Source: an uncultured cyanobacterium (GTDB lineage: Bacteria > Cyanobacteriota > Cyanobacteriia > CACIAM-69d). Taken from it: a DNA stretch of 42,104 nucleotides. The DNA is taken from assembly GCA_937883785.1 (NCBI GenBank), contig CALGDE010000017.1, positions 1-42,104 of the forward strand, read 5' to 3'. Position numbers and translations under genes: made by a program. The notes below the pieces were generated by a model. That model was not told the DNA's origin. It saw only the letters and a list, made by a program, of their open reading frames with translations, and did no database searches. Below are positions 8,461-16,881 of the stretch, in pieces (the first letter of the stretch is position 1; the number at the start of each line of letters is the position of its first letter).

Positions 8461-10200
8461 ATGTCCTGGCGATCGCGCTATCAATACCTCGCCCCGTTCC
8501 TGAGAAAGCAGCGGCTAACGATTCTCCAGGCGCTGGCATGCACCGTGGGATTTACAGCGTTTTGGCCTGCCCTGGCGTGGCTGCCGGGACAGTTAGCGGA
8601 TCCCATTGGGGCGGGGGATTTGGGGACGATCGCCAACTTGGCAGGCGTCGGCGCAGTTATTTTTGTGATTCGGGGATTTTTCCAGTTTGGGCAAGATTCT
8701 TTGATGGCGAAGGCGGCATTGGCGATCGCCCGAGACCTGCGCGTTTCTGTGTACGACCACCTGCAAAAACTCAGCCTTGACTATTTCGAAGCGGCAAAGG
8801 CAGGAGATATTGCCTATCGACTCACCGGCGATGTGGACCGGGTGGGGGACGCCATCAATAAGCTATTTCACCAGTTTGTGCCCTGCGTGCTCCAGCTTAT
8901 TGTCGTATTGACCTACATGATTGTGCTGAACTGGCAGCTAACGTTGGCATCGCTAATTATTGCGCCGCTGATGGCAATTTTAATTGGCTGGTTTGGGGAG
9001 CGCCTGCTGGATTTTGCCCGCAGCAGTCAGGGGCGAGTCTCCAATCTGGCGGCGATGGTGACGGAGGTGATCGGCGGAATGCGCCTGGTGCGCGCCTTTG
9101 CGGCAGAGTCTTACGAAATGCGCCGGTTCACCGAAGAAGCGGACGCCAGCCGTTTGGCAAAGTATCGCGCTGAGCGGGCTAAAGCCATGCAGTTTGTGGT
9201 GGTGGGTTTCTTGCAGGCCATGAGCGTGCTGCTGCTGTTTTGGCTCGGTGGCTGGCAAATTTCTCAGGGACAGCTCACCGGGGCTGGGTTTATCAGCTAC
9301 GTGGCGGCGGTGGCCCTGCTGATTGACCCCATCAGCATCACCACCAGCAACTACAACGAATTTAAAGAAAGCCAGGCGTCCATCGATCGCCTCTTTTCCC
9401 TACTGCGGGAGCCAGTGCTAGTGCGCGATGTCGCCAATGCCACTCCGCTGCCCCCCATCACCGGCACCGTCACCTACGACCAGGTCACCTTCGCCTACCC
9501 CAACGGCAGCGGTCCCAATCCCACGGTGTTAGAGAACCTAAGCTTTGCGGCAAAACCAGGGGAGGCGATCGCCCTAGTGGGAGCCTCGGGCGCTGGAAAA
9601 ACCACCCTGATCAACCTCCTAACTCGCTTCTACGATCCCCAGCAAGGACGCATCCTAATCGACGACATCGACATCAAAACTGTCACCGCCCAAAGCCTGC
9701 GCCAGCAAATTGGCTTGGTGCCCCAGGACACGGTGCTATTTTCCGGCACGATCGCCCAAAATATTGCTTTTGGTCAGGAAACCATTGACTATGGCGCCGT
9801 GGAAAGGGCGGCCAAAATCGCCAACGCCCACGACTTTATTCGCCAATTTTCCCAGGGCTACCACACCTGGGTGGGGGAGCGGGGCGTTAACCTGTCCGGC
9901 GGTCAGCGCCAGCGCATTGCGATCGCCCGGGCCGTATTGCTTAACCCTAAAATTTTGATTCTGGACGAAGCCACCTCCGCCCTAGACTCGGAGTCAGAGG
10001 CCCTGGTGCAGGAGGCATTGCAGCGGCTGACGGCGGGGAGAACGGTGTTTGCGATCGCCCATCGCCTGTCCACGGTGCGGGAAGCCCACCGCATTTTGGT
10101 AATGGAACAGGGGCGCATTATTGAATCGGGCACCCACGACGAACTGTTATCCGCAAAAGGACGCTATGCCGCTTACTACGCCCAACAGTTTCGAGCGTAA
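8461..10200 (+). CDS. ABC exporter, fused permease and ATPase (MsbA/multidrug type)
   Basis: Half-transporter that dimerises in the cytoplasmic membrane and exports a lipid, peptide or drug-like substrate using ATP. From ATG at 8461 it has 579 residues: six membrane helices (about 12-300) followed by an ATPase domain. Seen are Walker A GASGAGKTT (about 373-381), a Q-loop (GLVPQDTVLFSG), signature LSGGQRQRIAIAR (about 477), Walker B ILILDEATSALD and the H-loop histidine in AIAHRLSTV. The frame is open back to TTG at 8305, but those residues abut the MITE end and lack similarity to the family, so MSWRSRYQYLAPF is preferred. ATGs at 8371 and 8398 are alternatives. No partner gene is adjacent. 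The substrate cannot be predicted. Confidence 0.92.
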   Translation: MSWRSRYQYLAPFLRKQRLTILQALACTVGFTAFWPALAWLPGQLADPIGAGDLGTIANLAGVGAVIFVIRGFFQFGQDSLMAKAALAIARDLRVSVYDHLQKLSLDYFEAAKAGDIAYRLTGDVDRVGDAINKLFHQFVPCVLQLIVVLTYMIVLNWQLTLASLIIAPLMAILIGWFGERLLDFARSSQGRVSNLAAMVTEVIGGMRLVRAFAAESYEMRRFTEEADASRLAKYRAERAKAMQFVVVGFLQAMSVLLLFWLGGWQISQGQLTGAGFISYVAAVALLIDPISITTSNYNEFKESQASIDRLFSLLREPVLVRDVANATPLPPITGTVTYDQVTFAYPNGSGPNPTVLENLSFAAKPGEAIALVGASGAGKTTLINLLTRFYDPQQGRILIDDIDIKTVTAQSLRQQIGLVPQDTVLFSGTIAQNIAFGQETIDYGAVERAAKIANAHDFIRQFSQGYHTWVGERGVNLSGGQRQRIAIARAVLLNPKILILDEATSALDSESEALVQEALQRLTAGRTVFAIAHRLSTVREAHRILVMEQGRIIESGTHDELLSAKGRYAAYYAQQFRA

Positions 10201-10404
10201 ACCCTGACACTTTTAAGGTCAAAAATCAACCTTTTGATACTTCGATAAAGGCGATAGTGACGGACCTGGTTAAGGGATATCAACTTTGCCATGGAAATAT
10301 TGAGATAGGGTGGCTTTACTTCCCGTTTTCTAAGGAAGCGCTTACGGTAGAAAACACAGGGAGATGACAACCCGCTTCACCCGCAAATCTAAGGAATTGG
10401 CACC

Positions 10405-10707
10405 ATGGAACAACTTCAACGCTACAAAGTTCGTTGCACCTTAACCTTTGGTGATATCTATCCTCAGATCATGGTGTGGTTGATTGTTATCTTTCTGTCC
10501 CTTGCTTCGGCGATCGCCTTAATGGGTGCAAACCAACCGGTTTATGCTCTAGCGGTGGTGGGTTTGATCTTGGTATTATCCCTGCCTTTTCTCCTGTTTA
10601 CCTTCGTTACAACGCTGTTAAATCATATTGAATTTACAGCGGCTGACGAAGAAACATTATCTGAGTCTGTGGGCGGTGTTTCTCCGACAGTTGCTGAAGC
10701 AATGTAA
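10405..10707 (+). CDS. Small two-helix membrane protein, unknown function
   Basis: I do not recognise a named family. The 100-residue protein has a short polar start (MEQLQRYKVRCTLTFGDIYPQ), two hydrophobic helices (about 22-42 and 46-70) separated by the tight turn GANQP, and an acidic cytoplasmic-looking tail with several Glu and Ser. A good ribosome binding site, TAAGGA, lies about 10 bases before the ATG, which supports a real gene. It stands alone: the ABC transporter ends 204 bases upstream and the next gene converges from the other strand. The arrangement looks like a conserved small cyanobacterial membrane protein, but that is inference. Confidence 0.75.
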   Translation: MEQLQRYKVRCTLTFGDIYPQIMVWLIVIFLSLASAIALMGANQPVYALAVVGLILVLSLPFLLFTFVTTLLNHIEFTAADEETLSESVGGVSPTVAEAM

Positions 10708-10888
10708 CTCGATTCTATGGGGCTAATTATCAATTGATCGCCCAATAAAGTCGATTTTTTCGCAGTCTGGTTGATAAGTGGATCGGTCTTAGGATCGGTC
10801 CATTTTATTGTTTGCGTGGTTGGTTTTTGCGGTGCTGATGGTTTCTCGCCTGTGTTTCCTGTGGCTTTTACGTGACGTTTACAGGCGC

Positions 10889-12205
10889 TTATTTCAAATT
10901 CTCCACAAAAATACGTGGATAATCCGTCAACCCCAACGGTATTTCGTTGGTCATTTGAATAATGGAAGTGCACCAACCTAAATTTCCTTCCAAAATGGAT
11001 GGACCAGATTCCACCAGCACAAGATCCCATCCCACGGCTTTAAACTCTCGGAATACCCTGTGGGCTGACAAAGCCAAAGTCACTAAGTCCTTGTAATGGG
11101 GTAAAGTGCAGCCCTCGATCCCTGTCCCCGTGCTGGGATGATGGGTATAGATTCCTCCACCCACATCCAGCATTCTTGCGGTGCTGAGCACTCCATCCTC
11201 GCTAACGCCAGCCGCAATTCCGCCAGCGTGGAAGTTATCCACTGGTTTATCCCCTACGGGCATTCGAAAAGCAGTCATCAGTACCTGAGGATCGGGGGAG
11301 TCGTTCAAGTAATAGGTAACAATACGAAGGGAACAGAGTGCTCCTGCAGAGAATTTTGTCCAATCTGGGTGATTTCTTTGCCCACATTGGACCACGATTG
11401 GAGAGGATTGCGATCGCTCTAAAGATCGCTCTGTTTGATAAGTAATCAGCTCTGTTTGATCGAGACGCAATGAGCCCCGGCACCATTTTTGAACCTTTAA
11501 ATCGTATTTCCAGCGCTGTATACCTTGACCACATTTACCGTCAGTGGGCTTGAAGTAAAGATCCTTCGCGGGCAGGACTGGATCCTGATACCAACGAATT
11601 GATGAGTTAGAAGAATCTTCAGGATTGATGCAGGCAATAACCGGCACAGTGGCAACGTTTCTATCAACGCAAGCCTCAAAAAAAATCAGCTTATCGTCAA
11701 TGGTTTTGATATTTTTTCCCTGATTAAGCCATCGACAAAGGAAAGCATGCTCATACAGATGGACGTATAAATGAGCATTTTTATAGTGCTGCCAAATTCG
11801 CAGCTCGTAATAGAATTCGGCAGGAATATTATGGCGAAGCGCAACGAGAAAGCTTTGTTTCAGTTGTTTGCCTAGGGATATTCCGTGTACTTTCTTTGTG
11901 GCGGGACCCTTTTTCCAAAGAGATATGGTTGATGTGATGAGAGACTGAACGGGCCAGAATATCGAGAGAAAAACATCACTTCTTGCCTGGTATTTTCTTC
12001 CCTGCGCTAAAGATAGTTTGCGCATCTCTTCTAAAGCTGTAGATTCGCAAGTGCTTGTCCAGGGAAACCGTAACAAAGAATATTCTGCAAGAAACATCCT
12101 TCTTACTATGTAGGGGAACCGCTCTTTTACGTTTAAAAAAATGGCTTTTGGGAGCGATTTTGAAGCAGATACTCCCGACCCTGTTGAAGCACTTTTCGAG
12201 GTCAT
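10889..12205 (-). CDS. Sugar-transfer-associated ATP-grasp protein
   Basis: Member of the ATP-grasp superfamily subgroup usually found near polysaccharide or glycosyltransferase genes (ATPgrasp_ST). Such enzymes couple ATP hydrolysis to ligation of a carboxylate with an amine or similar nucleophile; the substrate here is unknown. The 438 residues include YFKPTDGKCGQGI (215-229, Lys219 for ATP), SLRIVTYYL (Arg294), FHAGGIAAGV, and the metal-binding end VGWDLVLVESGPSILEGN (391-408, Asp394, Glu406, Asn408). The N-terminal 120 residues are basic and lack obvious domains. It is a lone gene in relatively AT-rich DNA with only one HIP1 site, unlike its neighbours, which hints at horizontal acquisition. 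No glycosyltransferase lies next to it. Confidence 0.85.
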   Translation of the reverse strand: MTSKSASTGSGVSASKSLPKAIFLNVKERFPYIVRRMFLAEYSLLRFPWTSTCESTALEEMRKLSLAQGRKYQARSDVFLSIFWPVQSLITSTISLWKKGPATKKVHGISLGKQLKQSFLVALRHNIPAEFYYELRIWQHYKNAHLYVHLYEHAFLCRWLNQGKNIKTIDDKLIFFEACVDRNVATVPVIACINPEDSSNSSIRWYQDPVLPAKDLYFKPTDGKCGQGIQRWKYDLKVQKWCRGSLRLDQTELITYQTERSLERSQSSPIVVQCGQRNHPDWTKFSAGALCSLRIVTYYLNDSPDPQVLMTAFRMPVGDKPVDNFHAGGIAAGVSEDGVLSTARMLDVGGGIYTHHPSTGTGIEGCTLPHYKDLVTLALSAHRVFREFKAVGWDLVLVESGPSILEGNLGWCTSIIQMTNEIPLGLTDYPRIFVENLK

Positions 12206-12322
12206 GAGATCCTTTGATTGACAACAGGTTGAGAGTCCAAAGTTTGACGCGAGCCGCTTACTTAGGGGTTAAGCATTTGATGGCGGGCTAAGGCTGGAAA
12301 TTACTGCTAGCCAGTGAAGTGA

Positions 12323-13330
12323 TTAAAGGTTTTGCCAGCCCCAAACTAACCGAATAACCACAAGTATGCCTAAACTTAGAAGCGCTAGCCAGTCAAGGCT
12401 GCGAAGTTTGGGTGCATAAAGCAACATTTGATATTCCTGGGAAGAATGGAAACCTCGGGCTTTCATTGCCGTGGACATTTGGTCTGCCCGCATCAGCAGA
12501 TTTTCCAGCAGCCGCTCCGCCAATGTTACCCAAATAAATACCGTTCCTCGTAATCCTATTTTTTTCCAGTTAATGGCTCGGGTGCGCACCGATCGCACCA
12601 AGTTTTGCACTTCTTCTAATACCAACGGAATAAAACGTAAGGACAGGGTTAAGGTCAACGCAATCTCGGTGACGGGTAAGTTAAAGCGCCGTAGGGGACC
12701 CATTAAACTGTCGATCGCCGCCGTGATTTCTTCAGGTGCAGTGACCAATAAATACAGCGTTGTACTGTAAATCAAAATAAAAATCAAGGCGCTTAATCGC
12801 AGTCCTAAACTGAGCGATCTCCGGGAAATCCTCAAGGGACCTCGCTGGAAAAGGATGTATTTGTATTCAGTTTCTGGCGACTTTATGGTGGGAATCTCTG
12901 ATGCTTTCTCTGAATTATTTTGCTGTGTAGAGTTGGGCAGCCAGTCCAAAAGTCCTGGTTTAGGGATGCTTAAATTTTCCTTCGTGATTTCCGGCTGGGG
13001 TGTCGTTAAGGCTAATCCATCGCGGGGCTGGGGGGGATCGTAGCTGGTGGCATAGCCGTCGGGGGCAAAGGCGGTAATCAGAAGTACAAAAAAGGTGACC
13101 GATAGTAACCATCCCATTTGGTTTTTCCACACCCGCAGTGGAATTTGGATAACCAAGGTAATCACCACTAATAGTGCTGCCATTGCCAGCCGAAATGGGG
13201 CGTTGGCCAAAATAGGCACAATTAGAAATGCCAGCAGCCATCCCAGTTTGACCCGAGCATCTAGGCGGTGGAGGACCGTTACCGGCTGTTCCAAATACAA
13301 GCCCAACGGTAGCGATCGCATCAAGTCCAT
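12323..13330 (-). CDS. ecfT: Energy-coupling factor transporter transmembrane protein EcfT (CbiQ family)
   Basis: EcfT is the membrane scaffold of ECF vitamin/metal importers. It couples two ATPases (EcfA) to a substrate-binding S-component. The 335 residues have N-terminal helices (about 28-65 and 73-90), an unusual hydrophilic Pro/Ser/Glu-rich loop (about 91-158), then further helices. The two coupling-helix Ala-Arg-Gly-like motifs are recognisable as RSVRTRAINW and STAMKARGF. The opening LPLGLYLEQPVTVLHRLDARVKLGW is typical. No EcfA or S-component gene is nearby, so it probably works with a shared module encoded elsewhere. The ATG is at 13330. The family is firm, the transported substrate unknown. 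Confidence 0.9.
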   Translation of the reverse strand: MDLMRSLPLGLYLEQPVTVLHRLDARVKLGWLLAFLIVPILANAPFRLAMAALLVVITLVIQIPLRVWKNQMGWLLSVTFFVLLITAFAPDGYATSYDPPQPRDGLALTTPQPEITKENLSIPKPGLLDWLPNSTQQNNSEKASEIPTIKSPETEYKYILFQRGPLRISRRSLSLGLRLSALIFILIYSTTLYLLVTAPEEITAAIDSLMGPLRRFNLPVTEIALTLTLSLRFIPLVLEEVQNLVRSVRTRAINWKKIGLRGTVFIWVTLAERLLENLLMRADQMSTAMKARGFHSSQEYQMLLYAPKLRSLDWLALLSLGILVVIRLVWGWQNL

Positions 13331-13516
13331 ATGGTTATTAGCCCCTTAGCCTCGTATCAATTTTTCTGGTTTTCTGGTTACTGATGGGTCTCAATTCTAT
13401 CGCCAAGCATCTGCCGCCAAGCCTAGCTATATTCTTCAAGGTTGAGGGCACCTTCACAAGCCCCAAGGTTTCTACGAATTTTCAGCAACTTCAGTATTTC
13501 TAAGTCCCCTCGATTG

Positions 13517-13636
13517 CTAAGAGGTGCCATCGAACTGGCGTTTTAACTGTGAGGGCCCTGAGCACTGTTTGCTTTAAAAGGGCGTGTACCCCCCACGGCG
13601 TAAGGCCTCTGGTGTTCAATTAATGACACGTCCTAA
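13517..13636 (+). mobile_element. MITE-like repeat family 1, copy A
   Basis: About 120 bp. It begins CTAAGAGGTGCCATCGAAC and ends GACACGTCCTAA. The central TAAAAGGGCGTGTACC followed by GGCGTAAGGCCTCTGG matches copies B and D closely, and the left part is a little shorter. The final CTA provides the stop codon (TAG on the minus strand) of the acetyltransferase gene. It occupies most of the gap between that gene and ecfT; the remaining 186 bases (13331-13516) show nothing clear except the direct repeat TTTTTCTGG/TTTTCTGG. Confidence 0.75.
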
Positions 13637-14250
13637 TCGTCCTGGGGCGATCGCTTCATTGCCCAATAAGAATGCCCAGCAAAGAAGTCCTGATGGATGG
13701 TCTGGAATCCTCGACGCTCATAGAACCGCATCGCTGCTGGCGTTGTGGTTTCCAGATAGCAAGGAACCTGGTCACGGTCTGCCTGCTCGAGAATCGGCTG
13801 AATTAACTCACCTCCAATTCCTTGCCCCTGATACTGGGGCGCCACCCCTAGCATTATCAAGTACCAGTGGGGGTCGGGCATGAGCTTTTTATGCAAGGTT
13901 GCCAGAGTGCTAAGTAACCACAGCATGTCGGGAATACGATCCCAACGGAAGAAAAGCGGAGTTTTCAGCATTCCCGAGCCTACTAAGCTCCAGAGCTGAG
14001 CCCAGCTTGTATCTGACTCTTCTGGAGGCTGCCAAACCGCCACGCCTTTGGGGCCGCCAGCGGTGGTGTAGGTTTGCGCAAATACCTGGGCAAAGTTCAA
14101 TACCCCCTGGCTCATTTTTTCCAGGGCAACTTGCTTCGCCTCAGGGGAATCGGGCAGTCCGTGGGAAATCAATGGATCTTGGTTGAAGGCAGTGGCAAGG
14201 CAGTCAACGGCGATCGCGAAATCTGACTTTTTCAGCGGCACAATGTCCAT
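13633..14250 (-). CDS. GNAT-family N-acetyltransferase
   Basis: Transfers an acetyl group from acetyl-CoA to an amine of an unknown small molecule or protein in the cytoplasm. The 205 residues form one GNAT domain. Motif A, LGVAPQYQGQGIGGELI (134-150), gives the pyrophosphate-binding Q/RxxGxG/A signature. It is followed by CYLETTTPAAMRFYERRGF, the motif B region that is usual in this subgroup. The N-terminal half (PDSPEAKQVALEK to GGPKGVAVWQPP) matches the common GNAT type found next to many bacterial operons. The ATG is at 14250. The last codon falls in the end of MITE copy A, so the C-terminus may have been altered by that insertion. The gene is not obviously in an operon. Confidence 0.9.
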   Translation of the reverse strand: MDIVPLKKSDFAIAVDCLATAFNQDPLISHGLPDSPEAKQVALEKMSQGVLNFAQVFAQTYTTAGGPKGVAVWQPPEESDTSWAQLWSLVGSGMLKTPLFFRWDRIPDMLWLLSTLATLHKKLMPDPHWYLIMLGVAPQYQGQGIGGELIQPILEQADRDQVPCYLETTTPAAMRFYERRGFQTIHQDFFAGHSYWAMKRSPQDD

Positions 14251-14377
14251 GGTTTTGACCTGGAAAATAGATCTGATCTCTGGCCTAGTCCCCCTTCACA
14301 GGAACAAAGAACTTCGTAATAATTAGTTACAAGCATCAACGCTTATCTCTGTTTCCCGTTTACGACTGAAGCCTCCT

Positions 14378-14860
14378 ATGGATTTTGCCTTGTCCGATTC
14401 TGTGATCGACTCCATCAAAACCTATTCCAATTTTCTCCACCCGATCGCCATGTGGGCGCTGTTTTTTATGACCCTGTACGCGGGCTATTTGGGCATCCAG
14501 TCGCGACGACTGCGGTCCGTGGATAAGGAAACCCGGCGAGCAATGGCGAAGAAAAAGTTTGGCGATCGCCATTACAAATACGGCTCCATCCTGCTGGCAA
14601 TTATGGTCATCGGCAACACGGAAGGTATGGCGGTTACTTACTGGAATAACGGCAAGCTGTTTGTGGATGATCATCTCCTGGCTGGCATCGCCATGACCAC
14701 CCTAATTGCTGTTGCTGCCAGCCTGGTTCCCCCCATGCGCCGGGGCAAAGATTGGGCACGCTACAGCCATATTGCCTTGAGCACCATTATTGTGGGTCTA
14801 TTTGGCTGGCAGGCGGTGAGTGGCATGGAGATTATGAACAAAATTATCAGCCAGCTGTAG
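14378..14860 (+). CDS. DUF4079 conserved cyanobacterial membrane protein
   Basis: I recognise the DUF4079 family, whose function is not established. The 160 residues contain four hydrophobic helices (about 22-42, 70-88, 100-117, 128-148). Histidines near the membrane (LHPIAMWALF, DRHYKYGS, DDHLLAG, YSHIALS) recall di-heme cytochrome b561-type proteins, so a heme-binding role is possible but unproven. The loop RRLRSVDKETRRAMAKKKFGDRHYKYGS is strongly basic and probably cytoplasmic. It precedes gcvT by 61 bases on the same strand, so the two may be co-transcribed. No clear ribosome binding site is seen before the ATG. Confidence 0.85.
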   Translation: MDFALSDSVIDSIKTYSNFLHPIAMWALFFMTLYAGYLGIQSRRLRSVDKETRRAMAKKKFGDRHYKYGSILLAIMVIGNTEGMAVTYWNNGKLFVDDHLLAGIAMTTLIAVAASLVPPMRRGKDWARYSHIALSTIIVGLFGWQAVSGMEIMNKIISQL

Positions 14861-14921
14861 ATGCCAAAATAGAAGGTAAGCATTTATGTAGCTTGATCCC
14901 CGTCGCCTTCAGGAAAATCCC

Positions 14922-16016
14922 ATGGAAACGCCCCTTTTTCGCACCCCGCTGTACGACGCAATTGTGGCTGCGGGGGCGAAGATGACCGAATTTGGCGGAT
15001 GGGAAATGCCGGTGCACTTTGCGGGGCTAAAGGCGGAACACGAGGCAGTGCGCTCAAGCTGTGGCGTTTTTGATATTTCCCATATGGGCAAGTTTGCCCT
15101 AAGCGGTTCCTCTCTCATGAGGGTGCTTCAACGGTTAGTGCCTACGGATTTGGGCATTTTGACGCCGGGGCGGGGCAAGTATACGGTGCTGCTCAATGAG
15201 GCGGGCGGCATTCTTGATGATTTGATTGTGTATTGGCAGCCGCCAAAGAATGGTACTCAGCGGGCGATCGCCATTGTTAACGCCGCCACCACCATCAAGG
15301 ATCGATCGTGGCTTTTACAGAATATGGAAGGATGCTACCTCGAGGATTTGGATGATCGCGTCCTGCTGGCGGTGCAAGGTCCAGAGGCGCAAGTGCAGTT
15401 GCAGAAGCTAGCGGCAGCGGACCTGAGCCAGGTGAAGTTTTATCGATTTGTGGAAACGGAAATTGCTGGGCAGCCTGCCTTTATTGCTCGCACGGGCTAT
15501 ACGGGAGAGGATGGCTTTGAGGTGATGCTGACTTCCGATGCTGGCGTTCAGCTTTGGCAGGCTCTGTTGGATGCGGGGGTCAATCCCTGTGGTTTGGGGG
15601 CTCGGGATACCCTGCGGTTGGAGGCGGCAATGGCGCTTTATGGGCAAGATGTGGACGAAACCACGACGCCCTTTGAAGCGAGTTTGGATTGGCTAGTGCA
15701 TCTTGATCGCAAGGGCGATTTTATTGGGCGTAAGGCGTTAGAAGCTCAGCGATCAAAGGGCATTTCTCTGCGATTGGTTGGGCTACAGCTCAGCGATCGC
15801 AACATTGCCCGCCACGATTACCCGGTGCTCCACGACGGCGAAACCGTCGGCATTGTCACCAGTGGCACCCTGTCCCCCACCCTCGGCTATCCCATCGCGA
15901 TCGCCCGTGTCCCTGCCGAATTATCGGAAGTGGGGCAAAAATTATCAGTACAAATCCGTAAGAAAACCGTTGAGGCAGTGGTGTGCGATCGTCCCTTTTA
16001 TCGACGTGAGAAATAG
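14922..16016 (+). CDS. gcvT: Aminomethyltransferase, glycine cleavage system T protein
   Basis: The T protein transfers the aminomethyl carbon from the lipoyl H protein to tetrahydrofolate, releasing ammonia. In cyanobacteria this handles photorespiratory glycine. The 364 residues match the family length and include METPLFRTPLYDAIVAAGAK, FGGWEMPVHF, FDISHMGKF, a folate-binding region around GYTGEDGFEVML and GARDTLRLEAAMALYGQD. The C-terminal barrel ends at SVQIRKK and a short CDRPFYRREK. AGGAAA lies 6-7 bases before the ATG, a fair ribosome binding site. It follows the DUF4079 gene. The other gcv genes are not in the window, as is usual for cyanobacteria. I looked for a glycine riboswitch upstream and saw none. 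Confidence 0.97.
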   Translation: METPLFRTPLYDAIVAAGAKMTEFGGWEMPVHFAGLKAEHEAVRSSCGVFDISHMGKFALSGSSLMRVLQRLVPTDLGILTPGRGKYTVLLNEAGGILDDLIVYWQPPKNGTQRAIAIVNAATTIKDRSWLLQNMEGCYLEDLDDRVLLAVQGPEAQVQLQKLAAADLSQVKFYRFVETEIAGQPAFIARTGYTGEDGFEVMLTSDAGVQLWQALLDAGVNPCGLGARDTLRLEAAMALYGQDVDETTTPFEASLDWLVHLDRKGDFIGRKALEAQRSKGISLRLVGLQLSDRNIARHDYPVLHDGETVGIVTSGTLSPTLGYPIAIARVPAELSEVGQKLSVQIRKKTVEAVVCDRPFYRREK

Positions 16017-16060
16017 GCGTCAGAAATAAGCCTTCAAAGTAAGTCCGTGATCGTAAGTTC

Positions 16061-16213
16061 ATGACTATTCAAGCTCCACCACTGACGATTGAGGAATATC
16101 ACCGCCTGTGGGAGACGGGGGTGATCGCCTGGAAGTGCATCAGCAACCGGGGCAATCCAACGGAAAATTTGTCTATCGAGGTTGTGGGTTTGATGGGCAG
16201 GGGAGTTTATTGA
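16061..16213 (+). pseudogene. Remnant of Uma2-family (DUF820) putative endonuclease
   Basis: The start MTIQAPPLTIEEYHRLWETG is the typical N-terminus of Uma2 proteins, a large PD-(D/E)XK-like family multiplied in cyanobacteria. After residue 22 the frame departs from the family and stops at TGA 16211-16213, giving 50 residues against about 190. From about 16130 the next frame reads LEVHQQPGQSNGKFVY, which resembles the C-terminal LEVHRNPG segment of the same family. The middle of the gene, with its catalytic residues, therefore appears deleted with a frame change at about 16128. It lies 44 bases after gcvT. Confidence 0.7.
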
Positions 16214-16263
16214 GGTCGGGGGGCGGGCGATCGCTGTCCGCAAAATCTTGCCGTAATCAGCAA

Positions 16264-16881
16264 TTACCCAACCTCTGGAATGCTCTCCCTCGCTAGTTTG
16301 ACTAGAGTTGTTCCTGTCACCGCCGCAGTCACGACCCAAGCCAAGGTCAAGCCCACCACCCCCCCAAGGAAAATCCCGGTAATCCGGTGCAGCACTTCCC
16401 CTATGCTCCAACCCAGCGATAGTCCAGCGGCCCAGCCTGCCACACTAGCCAGAATCCACTGTTCCGCCTTGGGAACAGAGATACGGAGCATCAACCACTG
16501 TGCCACTCCCATCAATAGGCCCACTTTGGCTCCGTTTAAAACGCCGTAAAGAATTCTCAGGTGAATACTCGAAGTGCTTGGCGCTATCCAGCCCACCGCC
16601 CCAATATGGCTAAGCCCCAAGACACCCCAGCCAACAATGCTAACCAATATCCACCACCAAGCCTTGGGAAACGTCTGCCGAATTACCCACCATTGAGCGA
16701 TCGCGATGGCCCCTCCACCGATCACCCCCTCCACCGCGTTCAAATCCGGCGTGCCTCCCACCTCAATCCAATACAAGCTGACGAGAAAACCGATTAGGGT
16801 CGCCAGAATCCACTGAAGCCAGAAACCCCAGCCAATTTCACCTAATTTTCGAGATTGACGTGTTATCAGCATCGGCATCAT
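16264..16881 (-). CDS. Membrane protein with duplicated AQW(hydrophobic) segments, unknown function
   Basis: Unnamed membrane protein of 205 residues with about five or six helices. Two internal segments are visibly related: IAIAQWWVIRQTFPKAWWW ILVSIVGWG and GVAQWLMLRISVPKAEQW ILASVAGWA, each helix-turn-helix followed by a Gly-rich helix. This repeated pattern is frequent in cyanobacterial hypothetical proteins. Its ATG (16881-16879) immediately follows the stop codon of the upstream hydrolase gene (16884-16882), so translation is probably coupled. An ATG one codon pair later (MLITRQSRK) is an alternative start. Function unknown; a link to the exported hydrolase is an inference from coupling. 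Confidence 0.8.
   Translation of the reverse strand: MMPMLITRQSRKLGEIGWGFWLQWILATLIGFLVSLYWIEVGGTPDLNAVEGVIGGGAIAIAQWWVIRQTFPKAWWWILVSIVGWGVLGLSHIGAVGWIAPSTSSIHLRILYGVLNGAKVGLLMGVAQWLMLRISVPKAEQWILASVAGWAAGLSLGWSIGEVLHRITGIFLGGVVGLTLAWVVTAAVTGTTLVKLARESIPEVG

Noticed and set aside
10770-10805. Terminator between the small membrane gene and the ATP-grasp gene
   Set aside because: GGATCGGTC occurs twice as a direct repeat, not as an inverted repeat, so it cannot form the required stem.
13331-13516. Cobalamin riboswitch before ecfT
   Set aside because: No B12-box-like sequence is present.
14861-14921. Glycine riboswitch before gcvT
   Set aside because: The gap is only 61 bases and lacks the conserved aptamer motifs.
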